A DNA stretch of 64,000 nucleotides from Actinomycetota bacterium (GTDB lineage: Bacteria > Actinomycetota > Actinomycetes > S36-B12), in contig JADKGE010000002.1 of NCBI GenBank assembly GCA_016717115.1, positions 248,001-312,000 on the forward strand. The letters run 5' to 3'. Position numbers and translations under genes: made by a program. Shown one piece after another: positions 43,302-51,246 of this stretch. Below the pieces are notes generated by a model, which ran no database searches, was not told the DNA's origin, and worked only from the letters and a program-made list of their open reading frames with translations. Numbering within the stretch: the first letter of the stretch is position 1; the number at the start of each line of letters is the position of its first letter.

Positions 43302-44225
43302 TCATCCCCCCGACGTCGCGGGGCGACGACGTTGCGGCCGGACGAGGCCCTGCGCGATCGAGGCACCGAGGACGACCAGAAGTCCCCCGACGGGCTGGTT
43401 CCACGTGATGTGCTCGCCTAGCAGAAGCTCGCCGGCGGCCACGGCGACGAGTGGGGTCAGGTAGGTGACCGTACTGGCGGTGGTGGCGTCGGCCCGGCTG
43501 ATCACCCGGAAGTTCAGGATGTAGGCCAGTCCGCTGCCCAGGCAACCGAGGGCGAGCATGCCCAGGACTGCGGGATACCCGATCGGGCGGTGCGCGTAGC
43601 CCGTCAGCATGGTCAGTGGGAGGGCCTGCGCGGTTCCCATGATCATCAGCCCCGTAGCCAGCGCAATGGGCGTCAGTGCACTCGCGTTCGGCCCACCCGT
43701 CAGGTGTCGGCGGACGTACGGGAAGGCGAACCCGTAGCAGCCGACCGCCGCCACGCAGGCGGCCATACCCAGTGCCGTGCCGGCGACGAGCCCCTGCCAG
43801 ACACCCATGACGATATGGACGCCCGCGAAGCCGACGACCAGACCCAGCACCCGCTGGCGCGTGGGCTTCTCCTCGGGGAACGCGAGAAGGATCGCCACCA
43901 GGGTCATCAAGGGGGTAGCCCCGTTGATGATGCCCGCCAGCGCCGACGAGATGTGCTGCTCGCCGTAGGCGAAGAGCAGCCACGGCACCGACGTCATCGC
44001 GGCTGCCGCGATGAACAGCGGGACCCAGACCGACCTCGAAGGCAGGCGTGTTCTGGTCACGGCGCTGACGACCAGGAGGGTGAGCAGCCCCAGTGCCAGT
44101 CGGCTCAGTGCGACCCCGGCCGGGGTCAACGACTGCAACCCCAGTTTGATGAAGTAGAACGACCCGCCCCAGATGAGGGCGAGCAGGACGTAGGGCACGA
44201 GCCAGCCCCGCTGGCCGGACGTCAC
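43302..44225 (-). CDS. EamA/DMT family transporter
   Basis: A 307-residue inner-membrane protein with ten predicted helices, arranged as two EamA repeats of five. The N-terminal ALIWGGSFYFIKLGLQSL and the second-repeat GLAYILNFRVISRADATTAS with a TPLVAVAAGELLLGE segment are typical of drug/metabolite exporters of the YdcZ/RhaT type. The substrate is unknown. The GTG at 44225 overlaps the stop of the upstream alkyltransferase gene by four bases. Confidence 0.88.
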   Translation of the reverse strand: MTSGQRGWLVPYVLLALIWGGSFYFIKLGLQSLTPAGVALSRLALGLLTLLVVSAVTRTRLPSRSVWVPLFIAAAAMTSVPWLLFAYGEQHISSALAGIINGATPLMTLVAILLAFPEEKPTRQRVLGLVVGFAGVHIVMGVWQGLVAGTALGMAACVAAVGCYGFAFPYVRRHLTGGPNASALTPIALATGLMIMGTAQALPLTMLTGYAHRPIGYPAVLGMLALGCLGSGLAYILNFRVISRADATTASTVTYLTPLVAVAAGELLLGEHITWNQPVGGLLVVLGASIAQGLVRPQRRRPATSGG

Positions 44226-45034
44226 GCCCGCTCGTGCACCAGCAGGGACTCCTTGACCGTGATGCCCCACCGATAGCCGGCGAGGCTCCCGTCGGAGCGC
44301 AGGACGCGGTGACAGGGGATCGCGAGGGCGACCGGGTTGGTGGCGCACGCACGCGCGACCGCGCGCACGGCCGTCGGTCGGCCGATCGACGCGGCCACCT
44401 CGGCATACGTCCGCGTCTCACCGGAAGGAATCTCGCGCAAGGCGCTCCACACCCGCGCCTGGAAGGCGGTCCCGTGGGCGTCGACGGGGAGCTCGGGCGC
44501 CCGATCCCCTGAGCACAGGGCGCGCAACGCCGACATGACGTCCGCCATCGCGGCATCGTCGCGTACCAGGGTGGCGAGGGGGAACTCCTCGCGGATCTCG
44601 CCCTCCAGATCGGCCGCTCGGCCGATGCGCACGGCCGCCAGGCCCCTCGGTGTCGCCACCGCGACCACGTCCCCGACGGACGTCTCAGCGATCGACCACA
44701 GGAGCACGTGGCTCGGGGCTCCAGCCACGTAGTCGGTGGGCGTCATGCCCAGCCGTCGCGCAGCCTCCTCGTAGAAGCCGCGCACGGACCCGTACCCGGC
44801 GGCGAAGGCAGCCTCCAGCACCGAGTCGGCCGCCCTGAGCGCAGTGCGTGTGCGATCGGTGCGCACCGCCTGCCCGAACTGCCGGGGTGTGATGCCCAGC
44901 ACGTCGGCGAAGTCGCGCTGGAGTTGACGGGAACTGCAGTGCAGGTCGGCGGCCAACCGCGTCACCGCGACGGGGCCGCCCTCGGTCGTCATCTGTTCGC
45001 AGGCCGCCGCGACGCGCTGACGTGGAGTGGACAT
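44222..45034 (-). CDS. Ada-like AraC/O6-alkylguanine-DNA alkyltransferase
   Basis: A 270-residue fusion of an AraC-type DNA-binding region (about residues 8-105, with SSRQLQRDFADVLGITPRQFG) and a methylguanine-DNA methyltransferase (about 110-270). The suicide cysteine lies in AIPCHRV, with the upstream helix RAVARACATNPVAL. It lacks the N-terminal zinc Ada domain, so it repairs alkylated guanine and may still sense damage by another route. Such shorter Ada-like proteins are common in actinobacteria. Its stop overlaps the transporter start, so the two are coupled. Confidence 0.9.
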   Translation of the reverse strand: MSTPRQRVAAACEQMTTEGGPVAVTRLAADLHCSSRQLQRDFADVLGITPRQFGQAVRTDRTRTALRAADSVLEAAFAAGYGSVRGFYEEAARRLGMTPTDYVAGAPSHVLLWSIAETSVGDVVAVATPRGLAAVRIGRAADLEGEIREEFPLATLVRDDAAMADVMSALRALCSGDRAPELPVDAHGTAFQARVWSALREIPSGETRTYAEVAASIGRPTAVRAVARACATNPVALAIPCHRVLRSDGSLAGYRWGITVKESLLVHERA

Positions 45035-45098
45035 GGCGACACGCTAGGCCGCGGACCCTCCCGGCGGCACTCCGCTTCGCGACACGACGCGGCACGGC

Positions 45099-45968
45099 TC
45101 AGATCGGCGGGCTGGACATCACCGTGTTGCGTCCGGCCTCCTTGGCCAGCGCCATCGCCCCCTCCGCACGCTCCAGCACGGAATCGACGCTCTCGCCGCG
45201 ACTGATCAGGGTGACGCCGACGCTCGCCGTCTGCGCGATCTCCCCGCTGGCCAGGACGATCGGATCCTCGATGACGGCCCGCACCTTGTTGGCAACGCGG
45301 ATGGCACCGCGCAGATGGTGGACACCGCGGAGGACGACGAGGAACCGATCGCCTTCCAGGCGGGCCACCAGGTCACCCGAGCGCAGGGTGTCGCAGATGC
45401 GGCCGGCGACGATGCGAAGGACCTCATCGGCAGCGGCCTCGCCCAGTCGTTCATTGATTGCCGCGAAGCCGTCCATTCCGCAGCAGGCGACCGCGATCTC
45501 CTTGCCCGTACGGGGTGTGGCGGACAGCAGGAAGGCCACCTCGTCCAAGGCCCGTTCACGGCCGGCGACGCCGGTGACGGCATCGAGACCCGGATCCCCG
45601 AAGTCGTGACTCGCGACGCCCACCTGACGGGGCATGCGCAGCTGCACCACCCACCCCCGGCCATCGAGGCGTGGTTGGCCCACCGCGTACACCCAGCGGA
45701 CCTCATGCGTGCGCGTCGGGATCCGCAGCCATACCGGGCCCCCGGAACCCTCGGACAGGAGCTCGTGGAGGGCCTCCGTCTGGTCACCCAGGACCACGTC
45801 CCGAATGGGGCGGCCGATCAGCTGCGTCCCCTCGGACGAGGTCCACTCGCAGGCTCCATCGTCGTCAAGCACCAGCACCACGTCAGCGGCCTGCTCGGAG
45901 AGCGCCTGCCACTCCTCGACGGGGATGGGCACGTCGGCACCGCTGTGCCCTTCGTGCTTGCCACTCAT
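45099..45968 (-). CDS. PAS-like plus degenerate GGDEF domain protein
   Basis: A 289-residue cytoplasmic protein. Residues 20-115 form a PAS-like sensor (ADVVLVLDDDGACEWTSS, VRWVYAVGQP). Residues 125-289 are a GGDEF fold that opens DAVTGVAGRERAL. The active-site loop is EGDRF at 205-209 instead of GGDEF, so the catalytic Glu and a Gly are lost. RSGD at 196-199 keeps the RxxD inhibitory-site spacing of five residues before the loop. It probably cannot make c-di-GMP and may instead bind it. GGGAG lies before the ATG. No membrane segment is seen. Confidence 0.85.
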   Translation of the reverse strand: MSGKHEGHSGADVPIPVEEWQALSEQAADVVLVLDDDGACEWTSSEGTQLIGRPIRDVVLGDQTEALHELLSEGSGGPVWLRIPTRTHEVRWVYAVGQPRLDGRGWVVQLRMPRQVGVASHDFGDPGLDAVTGVAGRERALDEVAFLLSATPRTGKEIAVACCGMDGFAAINERLGEAAADEVLRIVAGRICDTLRSGDLVARLEGDRFLVVLRGVHHLRGAIRVANKVRAVIEDPIVLASGEIAQTASVGVTLISRGESVDSVLERAEGAMALAKEAGRNTVMSSPPI

Positions 45969-46057
45969 GCGTCACTCCCACGGCACACCGAGAACGTAGG
46001 TGCCTTGACTCATGGTAGTTGGACGCCACCGCGATATCGGTGTTGTTCAATGCGTCC

Positions 46058-46510
46058 ATGGAGTTCACGGCGCCGCTCGAGTTGCACGGGAAGACCGCCA
46101 CGGGCATCGAAGTACCGGACAGCGTTGTCGCGGGGCTCGGCGGGGGGAAGCGTCCGGCCGTCGCCGTCACGCTGAACGGCTTCACGTATCGCACCACGGT
46201 GGCGCCGTACAACGGCGTCTACCTCATCCCGGTGAGCGCCGAGACCCGTGCCTCGTCGGGGGCCAGTGCCGGCGACATCCTGACCGTGACGATCGAGCTC
46301 GACACGGCGCCTCGGACCATCACCGTGCCCGAGGACCTCGCGGCCGCATTCGAGGACCATGCCCCCGCCCGGGCGTTCTACGAGTCGCTGTCGTTCAGCA
46401 ACCAGCGCGGGTACGTCGACTGGATCGAGTCGGCCAAGAAGCCCGAGACCCGACAGGCACGGGTGGCCAAGGCCGTCGAGTCCCTGGCGGCCGGCAGGAA
46501 GGCGCACTGA
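46058..46510 (+). CDS. YdeI/DUF1905-type protein
   Basis: A 150-residue protein. The N-terminal half is a DUF1905 beta-barrel: FTAPLELHGKTATGIEVPDSV, GKRPAVAVTLNGFTYRTTVA and YLIPVSAETR. The C-terminal YdeI/OmpD-associated segment is FYESLSFSNQRGYVDWIESAKKPETRQARV. The biochemical role of the family is unknown; members are often called bacteriocin-protection or OmpD-associated proteins. ATG 46058 is chosen because the upstream codons do not fit the family. It is divergent from the degenerate GGDEF gene, with CGATATCG (46032-46039) in the gap. Confidence 0.87.
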   Translation: MEFTAPLELHGKTATGIEVPDSVVAGLGGGKRPAVAVTLNGFTYRTTVAPYNGVYLIPVSAETRASSGASAGDILTVTIELDTAPRTITVPEDLAAAFEDHAPARAFYESLSFSNQRGYVDWIESAKKPETRQARVAKAVESLAAGRKAH

Positions 46511-46604
46511 CGGCCGCGGGGAACGGGTTCGCGCCTGGTTGCGTCGAAGCTGTCGTACAGTCGCCGCGACGAGTCACCGAACCACCACCGACCGAAGGAC
46601 GATC

Positions 46605-47021
46605 ATGACCCAGCACCGACGCAGCGCCCTGGCCGCGCTGGCTGCCGCCTCCCTCGCCGGACTCATGCTGTTCGCCGCCACCCCCGCGAGCGCGGGGGAC
46701 GTGGCCGCGCCGAACGGCAGCGTCGTCGGCGACTGGCGCACGAGCACCAACGGCGTGAAGCAGACCATCACCTTCGATGCGAAGGGCCGGGTCTTCGGTG
46801 ACTCCGGCTGCAACCGGTTCACGGGTGGCTACACGGTCAAGGGCGACAGCATCACGATCGGACCCCTGGCCTCGACGCTGATGGCCTGCCCCGATCGCCA
46901 GATGGCTGCGGAGGCGACGTTCCTGACTCGACTCCAGGCCGCCGTCTCCTTCACGGCGACGAAGGCGACTCTGAAGGTCTACTCGCCCAAGGACATGATC
47001 CGCTTCCGCGCCGTGTCCTAG
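46605..47021 (+). CDS. Secreted META domain protein
   Basis: A 138-residue exported protein. A Sec signal peptide covers residues 1-30 (RRSALAALAAASLAGLMLF, ending TPASA). The rest is a META/HslJ-like domain: SVVGDWRTSTNG, ITFDAKGRVFGDSGCNRFTGGY, then GPLASTLMACPDRQMAAEATFL. The conserved Cys in GCNRF and MACPD are kept and probably form a disulfide. Homologues are linked to envelope stress or heat resistance, without a known activity. It is convergent with the TetR gene across a 37-base gap that holds no strong terminator. Confidence 0.88.
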   Translation: MTQHRRSALAALAAASLAGLMLFAATPASAGDVAAPNGSVVGDWRTSTNGVKQTITFDAKGRVFGDSGCNRFTGGYTVKGDSITIGPLASTLMACPDRQMAAEATFLTRLQAAVSFTATKATLKVYSPKDMIRFRAVS

Positions 47022-47058
47022 TCGGCGCCCGCGCGTCCCCGGACGGCGACCCGCGGCC

Positions 47059-47655
47059 TCACGGGGAGCGCGTGAGCAGCCGACCGGCCATCCATGCGAC
47101 GTCCTCCGACGTGGCCTCGGGGGTTGCCGTCGGCTGAGTGACGTGACTGAGCACCACCCTCACGATCGCGTCGACGGACGTCACTCGCCGCTCCTCGGGC
47201 AGGTGGTAGCCCGGGCTCGCGAGCCGGTCGGACAGGACCGCCCTGGCGGACGCGAGAACGGAGTTCGCTCTCGTGGTGAGCAGCGGCAGCAGCTCGGCGT
47301 CCGCACCATAGGAGTCCGAGACGATCGCGCGGAGCAGGGCGTTCCCCTGCGCGAGCTGTAGAACCCGAAGCACGGCCGCGCGGATCGCCTGGACGTGGTC
47401 GACCGGGTGCTCGTCGAATGCCGCCTCGACGGCCAGCAGGAAGGCCGCCAGCTCATCAAGCACCATTGCCTCGGCCAGAGCCGGCTTCGAGCCGATCTCG
47501 TTGTAGACCGTCTGCCGGCTCACGCCGACGGACTGCGCGAGGGCGCCCATGGTCACCGACGACCATCCGGACCGCGCCGTCACTCTCGCCGCCTCCGCGA
47601 TGATCCGTCGACGCAGCGGTGACGAATGCTCGGCGACCAGCGGCTGCGCGGTCAC
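47059..47655 (-). CDS. TetR family regulator of the alkane monooxygenase (AlkU/AlkX-like)
   Basis: A 198-residue TetR-type regulator. The helix-turn-helix is VTMGALAQSVGVSRQTVYNEIGSKPALAEAM at about residues 28-58, followed by a ligand-binding helical region. The GTG at 47655 overlaps the alkB stop by four bases. The longer open frame to 47814 reads inside alkB and is not used. A TetR gene directly after alkB is the usual order in alkane-degrading actinobacteria, where it represses the operon until acyl products appear. The TTTACA/TGTAAA inverted repeat before alkB is its likely operator. Confidence 0.88.
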   Translation of the reverse strand: MTAQPLVAEHSSPLRRRIIAEAARVTARSGWSSVTMGALAQSVGVSRQTVYNEIGSKPALAEAMVLDELAAFLLAVEAAFDEHPVDHVQAIRAAVLRVLQLAQGNALLRAIVSDSYGADAELLPLLTTRANSVLASARAVLSDRLASPGYHLPEERRVTSVDAIVRVVLSHVTQPTATPEATSEDVAWMAGRLLTRSP

Positions 47656-49091
47656 GGAGAGGTCTGCTCGACGGCGATGAAGTCGGCCTTCTCGCGCACC
47701 CCGCAGTCCGGGCAGCACCAGTTGTCGGGCACTGACGACCATGGCGTGCCCGCCGGGAAGCCCTCCCGCGGGGCGCCGACCGCCGGGAGGTAGGTGTATC
47801 CACAGCCTGGGCACGCGCCTCCGTGAACCATCGGTGTCGGGGCCGGTCCGCCAGCACGTTCCGGTTCCGATTCGCGCCGGGAGCGTGACACCGCGGAGTC
47901 GCTCGACCAGCCGAGGCGGGCGAGCACCTTCTGCCTGCTCCGGGGGCGGATGTTCGCCCGCATCACGTCCCCGTCGAAGTGCGCCAGCACCTTCGGGTCC
48001 ATCACTCGACGCCAGGCTGACGGGACGAGCGCCAGCAGGATCATCCCGGCGTACCCGGTGGGCAGGGCCGGTGACTCCTCGTAATCGCGCAGCACCTGGT
48101 ATCGCCGCGTGGGGTTGGCGTGGTGGTCGCTGTGCCGCTGCAAGTGGTACAGCAGCACGTTGGTGGCGATGTTGTTCGAGTTCCAGCTATGGCTGGGGGC
48201 GACGCGCTCGTAGCGCTCCTTGCCGGGGACTCCGACGATCTGGCGCAGCATCCCGTAGTGCTCAAGGTAGTTGACAGCCTCCAGGAGGGTGAGGCCCACG
48301 AGGGCCTGGATGACGAGGTACGGCAGGATCCCGGCCCCGAGCCAGGCGACGACCGCCACCCACAGGGCCACGGACATCAGCCACGCGTTCAGCACGTCGT
48401 TGCCGGGCCGGAACGGATGACGGCCCCGCTGCGAGTAGCGGCGGGTCTCCAGCCGCCACGCGCTGCGCAGCGATCCGAACACGGTGCGGGGCCAGAACTG
48501 GAAGAAGTTCTCCCCCATCCGGCTGCTCGCTGGGTCATCCGGCGTGGCCACGCGCACATGGTGACCGCGGTTGTGCTCGATGTAGAAGTGACCGTAGAAG
48601 CTCTGGGCAAGCGCGATCTTGGCCAGCCAGCGCTCGTACTTCTCCTTCTTGTGGCCCAGCTCGTGGGCCGTGTTGATGCCCAGGCCGGCGATGAATCCCA
48701 CCGTGACGGCCAGCCCCACCTTGTCGAGCGTCGACAGGTCACCCGTGGCGATCACCCAGAAGGCGGTCGCGAAGCCTGCGTACTGCAGCGGCAGGAACAG
48801 GTAGGTGATCCACCGGTAGTACCGGTCCTTCTCCAGTGCATCGAGGAGGTCGTCCGGAGGATTCGAGCGATCGAGTCCGGTCACGGCGTCGATCACCGGT
48901 ACGACGCCCAGGATGACGATCGGGCCGAGCCACAGCCACACTCCCAGGCCGGTGACCGCATGCAGGCCGATCGCGACGAAGGGAAGGCACGGCATCACCA
49001 GCGCGGTGAGCCACAGATAGCGCTTGCGGTCCGTCCAGTGCGCCACCGAACCGTCGGGAACCGTGCCCGTGTCGTTGCTCGTGCTCGCCAT
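47652..49091 (-). CDS. alkB: Alkane 1-monooxygenase with fused C-terminal rubredoxin
   Basis: A 479-residue membrane enzyme that hydroxylates medium or long alkanes at the terminal carbon. About six helices surround the diiron histidine boxes HELGHK (143-148), HNRGHH (173-178) and LQRHSDHH (317-324), with NYLEHYG at 274-280. A linker leads to a rubredoxin at about 424-475 with CPGCG (427-431) and CPDCG (460-464), which supplies electrons. Such fusions are known from Dietzia and Nocardioides relatives. ATG 49091 has GGGAGGG six bases upstream and is preferred over a TTG at 49112, which lies near a palindrome. No separate rubredoxin reductase gene is seen. Confidence 0.95.
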   Translation of the reverse strand: MASTSNDTGTVPDGSVAHWTDRKRYLWLTALVMPCLPFVAIGLHAVTGLGVWLWLGPIVILGVVPVIDAVTGLDRSNPPDDLLDALEKDRYYRWITYLFLPLQYAGFATAFWVIATGDLSTLDKVGLAVTVGFIAGLGINTAHELGHKKEKYERWLAKIALAQSFYGHFYIEHNRGHHVRVATPDDPASSRMGENFFQFWPRTVFGSLRSAWRLETRRYSQRGRHPFRPGNDVLNAWLMSVALWVAVVAWLGAGILPYLVIQALVGLTLLEAVNYLEHYGMLRQIVGVPGKERYERVAPSHSWNSNNIATNVLLYHLQRHSDHHANPTRRYQVLRDYEESPALPTGYAGMILLALVPSAWRRVMDPKVLAHFDGDVMRANIRPRSRQKVLARLGWSSDSAVSRSRRESEPERAGGPAPTPMVHGGACPGCGYTYLPAVGAPREGFPAGTPWSSVPDNWCCPDCGVREKADFIAVEQTSP

Positions 49092-49114
49092 GCGCACCCT
49101 CCCGCTCGTCAAGG

Positions 49115-49139
49115 TTTACAAAAAATAGGGGAATGTAAA
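49115..49139 (-). promoter_or_regulatory. Candidate TetR operator upstream of alkB
   Basis: TTTACA (49115-49120) and TGTAAA (49134-49139) are six-base inverted arms with a 13-base A/T-rich spacer, 24 bases before the alkB ATG. The stretch is the most AT-rich for many kilobases. Its place in the alkB leader and the TetR gene in the same operon make it the best candidate for autorepression. Confidence 0.5.
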
Positions 49140-49179
49140 GTCCGTGGCAAGGCCTGACCCGCGAGACTTGAACTCGAAA

Positions 49180-49225
49180 CCTACGGTGGCGTAACCTACG
49201 ATTGCGTAAGTTACGCCACCGTAGG
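49180..49225. promoter_or_regulatory. Large inverted repeat in the alkB/HAD divergent gap
   Basis: The 16-base arms 49180-49195 and 49210-49225 are exact reverse complements around a 14-base spacer. The unit CTACGGTGGCGTAAC (49181-49195) is repeated directly as CTACGATTGCGTAAG (49196-49210) and inversely in the right arm, giving three adjacent half-sites. The right arm runs into GTAGGGAG, the ribosome-binding site for the GTG at 49233. It could act as a DNA operator, as an mRNA hairpin hiding that site, or both. Confidence 0.6.
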
Positions 49226-49232
49226 GAGACCC

Positions 49233-49994
49233 GTGACCACGAGCACCGCCGCCTTCTTCGACCTCGACGGAACCCTCATCCCCGGGTCCGCCAACATCCC
49301 GCTCGCCCTCGCGGCCTTCCGTCGCGGCTTCGTCCCTCCGCGCGACCTCGCCCGCGACCTGTGGAACGGCATCACCTTCCTCATGCGAGGGGCCAGCGAT
49401 GATCGGGCCGCCGAGGTTCGTGAGCGCATTCTTCGCGCCGTCGCCGGGCACCCCGTCGCCGACGTGGTGGCTCTCGGCGAGGGTTTCATCCCCGGCCTCG
49501 TCGGCACCGTGATGCCCGAGGCACAGGTCATCCTCGATGCACACCACCGTGCCGGTCACGACCGCATCGTGGTGTCCGCGACGAGCCAGGAGATCGTCGC
49601 CATGCTGGCCGACGCCCTGGGCCTCGAGGCCGGTGCCGGCACCCGCTCGGAGATCGTCGACGACCGCTACACCGGTCGCCTCGACGGACCGTTCTGCTAC
49701 GGACGGGGCAAGGCTGAGGTGGTGCGCGAGATGGCCCGGAACCGCGGCTACGACCTGACCGAGTGCTACGCCTACTCGGACTCGGTGAGTGACCTGCCGA
49801 TGCTGGAGGTGGTCGGACACCCCGTGGCCGTCAACCCCGAGAAACACCTTCGAGCGATCGCGGCCGAACGCGACTGGCCCGTCATCGAGGTGGCCGCCAC
49901 CGGATGGCGACGCATGCTCGCCCGGCACGGGGCGCTCCCGGCATCCACCGGCGCCCCCACGCACATCGCCGCGTCCGTGTCCTCGCCTGCATGA
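49233..49994 (+). CDS. HAD-IB family phosphatase (SerB-like)
   Basis: A 253-residue HAD hydrolase. Motif I FFDLDGTLIPGS is at residues 8-19, motif II is VVSATSQEI, and the K/DD region is GRGKAEVVREM, then YAYSDSVSDLPMLEVVG. This is the HAD-IB subgroup that includes phosphoserine phosphatase-like and lysophospholipid-type enzymes. Actinobacterial relatives are often fused or linked to acyltransferases. It starts at a GTG behind the inverted repeat at 49180-49225 and overlaps the next ATG by four bases. The substrate is unknown; a lipid phosphate fits the neighbouring lipase-like gene. Confidence 0.88.
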   Translation: MTTSTAAFFDLDGTLIPGSANIPLALAAFRRGFVPPRDLARDLWNGITFLMRGASDDRAAEVRERILRAVAGHPVADVVALGEGFIPGLVGTVMPEAQVILDAHHRAGHDRIVVSATSQEIVAMLADALGLEAGAGTRSEIVDDRYTGRLDGPFCYGRGKAEVVREMARNRGYDLTECYAYSDSVSDLPMLEVVGHPVAVNPEKHLRAIAAERDWPVIEVAATGWRRMLARHGALPASTGAPTHIAASVSSPA

Positions 49995-51217
49995 CCCCCG
50001 AGGAGGCCCGTGCCGCCGCCACCCTGGCCGGCCGGGCGGTAGCGGGAGTAGCGAACACCGTCGAGACGACCCACGAGGCCCTCGCCGACTGGACGCTGCG
50101 AACGCTCGGCCGCGACCGACCGCTGGGTCCGTGGCGGATGATCCACAAGGGCACGTACGCGGCGATCCGAACCGCCGCACCCCTCGTGGGTACGGCGGCC
50201 GGCCACGCCGCGTCACGACTCATCGATCCGGCGGCCCCCTCCGTGGCCACGACCCCGAGGGGCAGCATCATCCAGGGGGCCCTGAACGGCGCCGTGGGCA
50301 GCGACCTCCATTCGGCATCGAGCGCGCTTGCGGTACGGATGTCCCTGCGGACCGGCAACCGAGACGTGGCCTGCGAGCGGGGGGATCTGTCCGCTGCCTA
50401 CCCCGACGCCTCGTCGCAGCTCGTCGTCTTCGTGCATGGCCTGTGCCACGACGAGAACGCCTGGACCCCCCGCCCCGATCCGGACTCCGGGGCGCCACGG
50501 CCCTCCTTCGCCGAACGGCTCGCTGACGACACGTCCGCGACGGCGCTGCTGCTGAGGTACAACACCGGGCGCCACATCTCGGAGAACGGTCGCGACCTCT
50601 CCCACCTGCTGCACGACCTGTTCCGCGAGTGGCCCGTACCCGTGACCAGCCTCGTGCTGGTGGGGCATTCGATGGGCGGTCTGGTCATCCGGAGTGCCTG
50701 CGCACAGGCTCGGCCGGCCGGCTCCCCGTGGCTCGGCGTCACCCGGCTGGTCGCCACGATCGGCACTCCCCACACCGGTGCCCCGCTGGAACGATTCGCC
50801 GCCGCCACGGAACGCCGCCTGGCGAGCACCGACCTGACCCGCGGCCTGGCCCGGATCTGCCACGCCCGAAGCGCGGGGATCAAGGACCTTCGGCGCGGGT
50901 ACATCCACGTGGTGGAGTGGGCCGACTGCGACCAGGACACCTGTGCGCACGATCATCGCCGGCACGAGCCCCCGCTCGAAACCGCCGAGCACCTGGTCGT
51001 CGCGTCGACCGTGACGCGCGACCCCCGGCACCCGCTCGGCCGCGCCGTGGGCGACATCCTCGTGCGCACCGACAGCGCCCATGGCCTCGCCCCGGACGGC
51101 CGCCATGTCGGCTTCCCCAGCCAGTCGGAGCACACGGTCGGCGGCGTGACGCACCTTGGGCTGCTGCACGATCCGAGGGTGTACGAGCACCTGCGGGCCC
51201 GGATCGCTGACGCCTGA
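49991..51217 (+). CDS. Alpha/beta hydrolase, lipase-like
   Basis: A 408-residue serine hydrolase. The oxyanion-hole strand LVVFVHGLCHDENAW is followed by the nucleophile elbow LVGHSMGGLVI and a later SEHTVGGVTHLGLLHD segment supplying the likely His. The N-terminal 140 residues are helical and lack a recognised domain. No signal peptide is seen. The ATG overlaps the HAD stop by four bases, so the two enzymes are made together; a role in lipid or ester turnover, perhaps of products linked to alkane metabolism, is an inference. Confidence 0.83.
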   Translation: MTPEEARAAATLAGRAVAGVANTVETTHEALADWTLRTLGRDRPLGPWRMIHKGTYAAIRTAAPLVGTAAGHAASRLIDPAAPSVATTPRGSIIQGALNGAVGSDLHSASSALAVRMSLRTGNRDVACERGDLSAAYPDASSQLVVFVHGLCHDENAWTPRPDPDSGAPRPSFAERLADDTSATALLLRYNTGRHISENGRDLSHLLHDLFREWPVPVTSLVLVGHSMGGLVIRSACAQARPAGSPWLGVTRLVATIGTPHTGAPLERFAAATERRLASTDLTRGLARICHARSAGIKDLRRGYIHVVEWADCDQDTCAHDHRRHEPPLETAEHLVVASTVTRDPRHPLGRAVGDILVRTDSAHGLAPDGRHVGFPSQSEHTVGGVTHLGLLHDPRVYEHLRARIADA

Positions 51218-51246
51218 CGCCCGCCTCCACCCATGCGATCGCGCAC

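Noticed and set aside
46005..46038. TTGACT at 46005-46010 with GATATC at 46033-46038 as a promoter for the YdeI-type gene
   Set aside because: The spacing is 22 bases, too long for a standard sigma-70-type promoter, and the -10 is weak.
49092..49112. TTG start for alkB at 49112
   Set aside because: It has no ribosome-binding site and crowds the TTTACA palindrome. ATG 49091 has GGGAGGG at ideal spacing.
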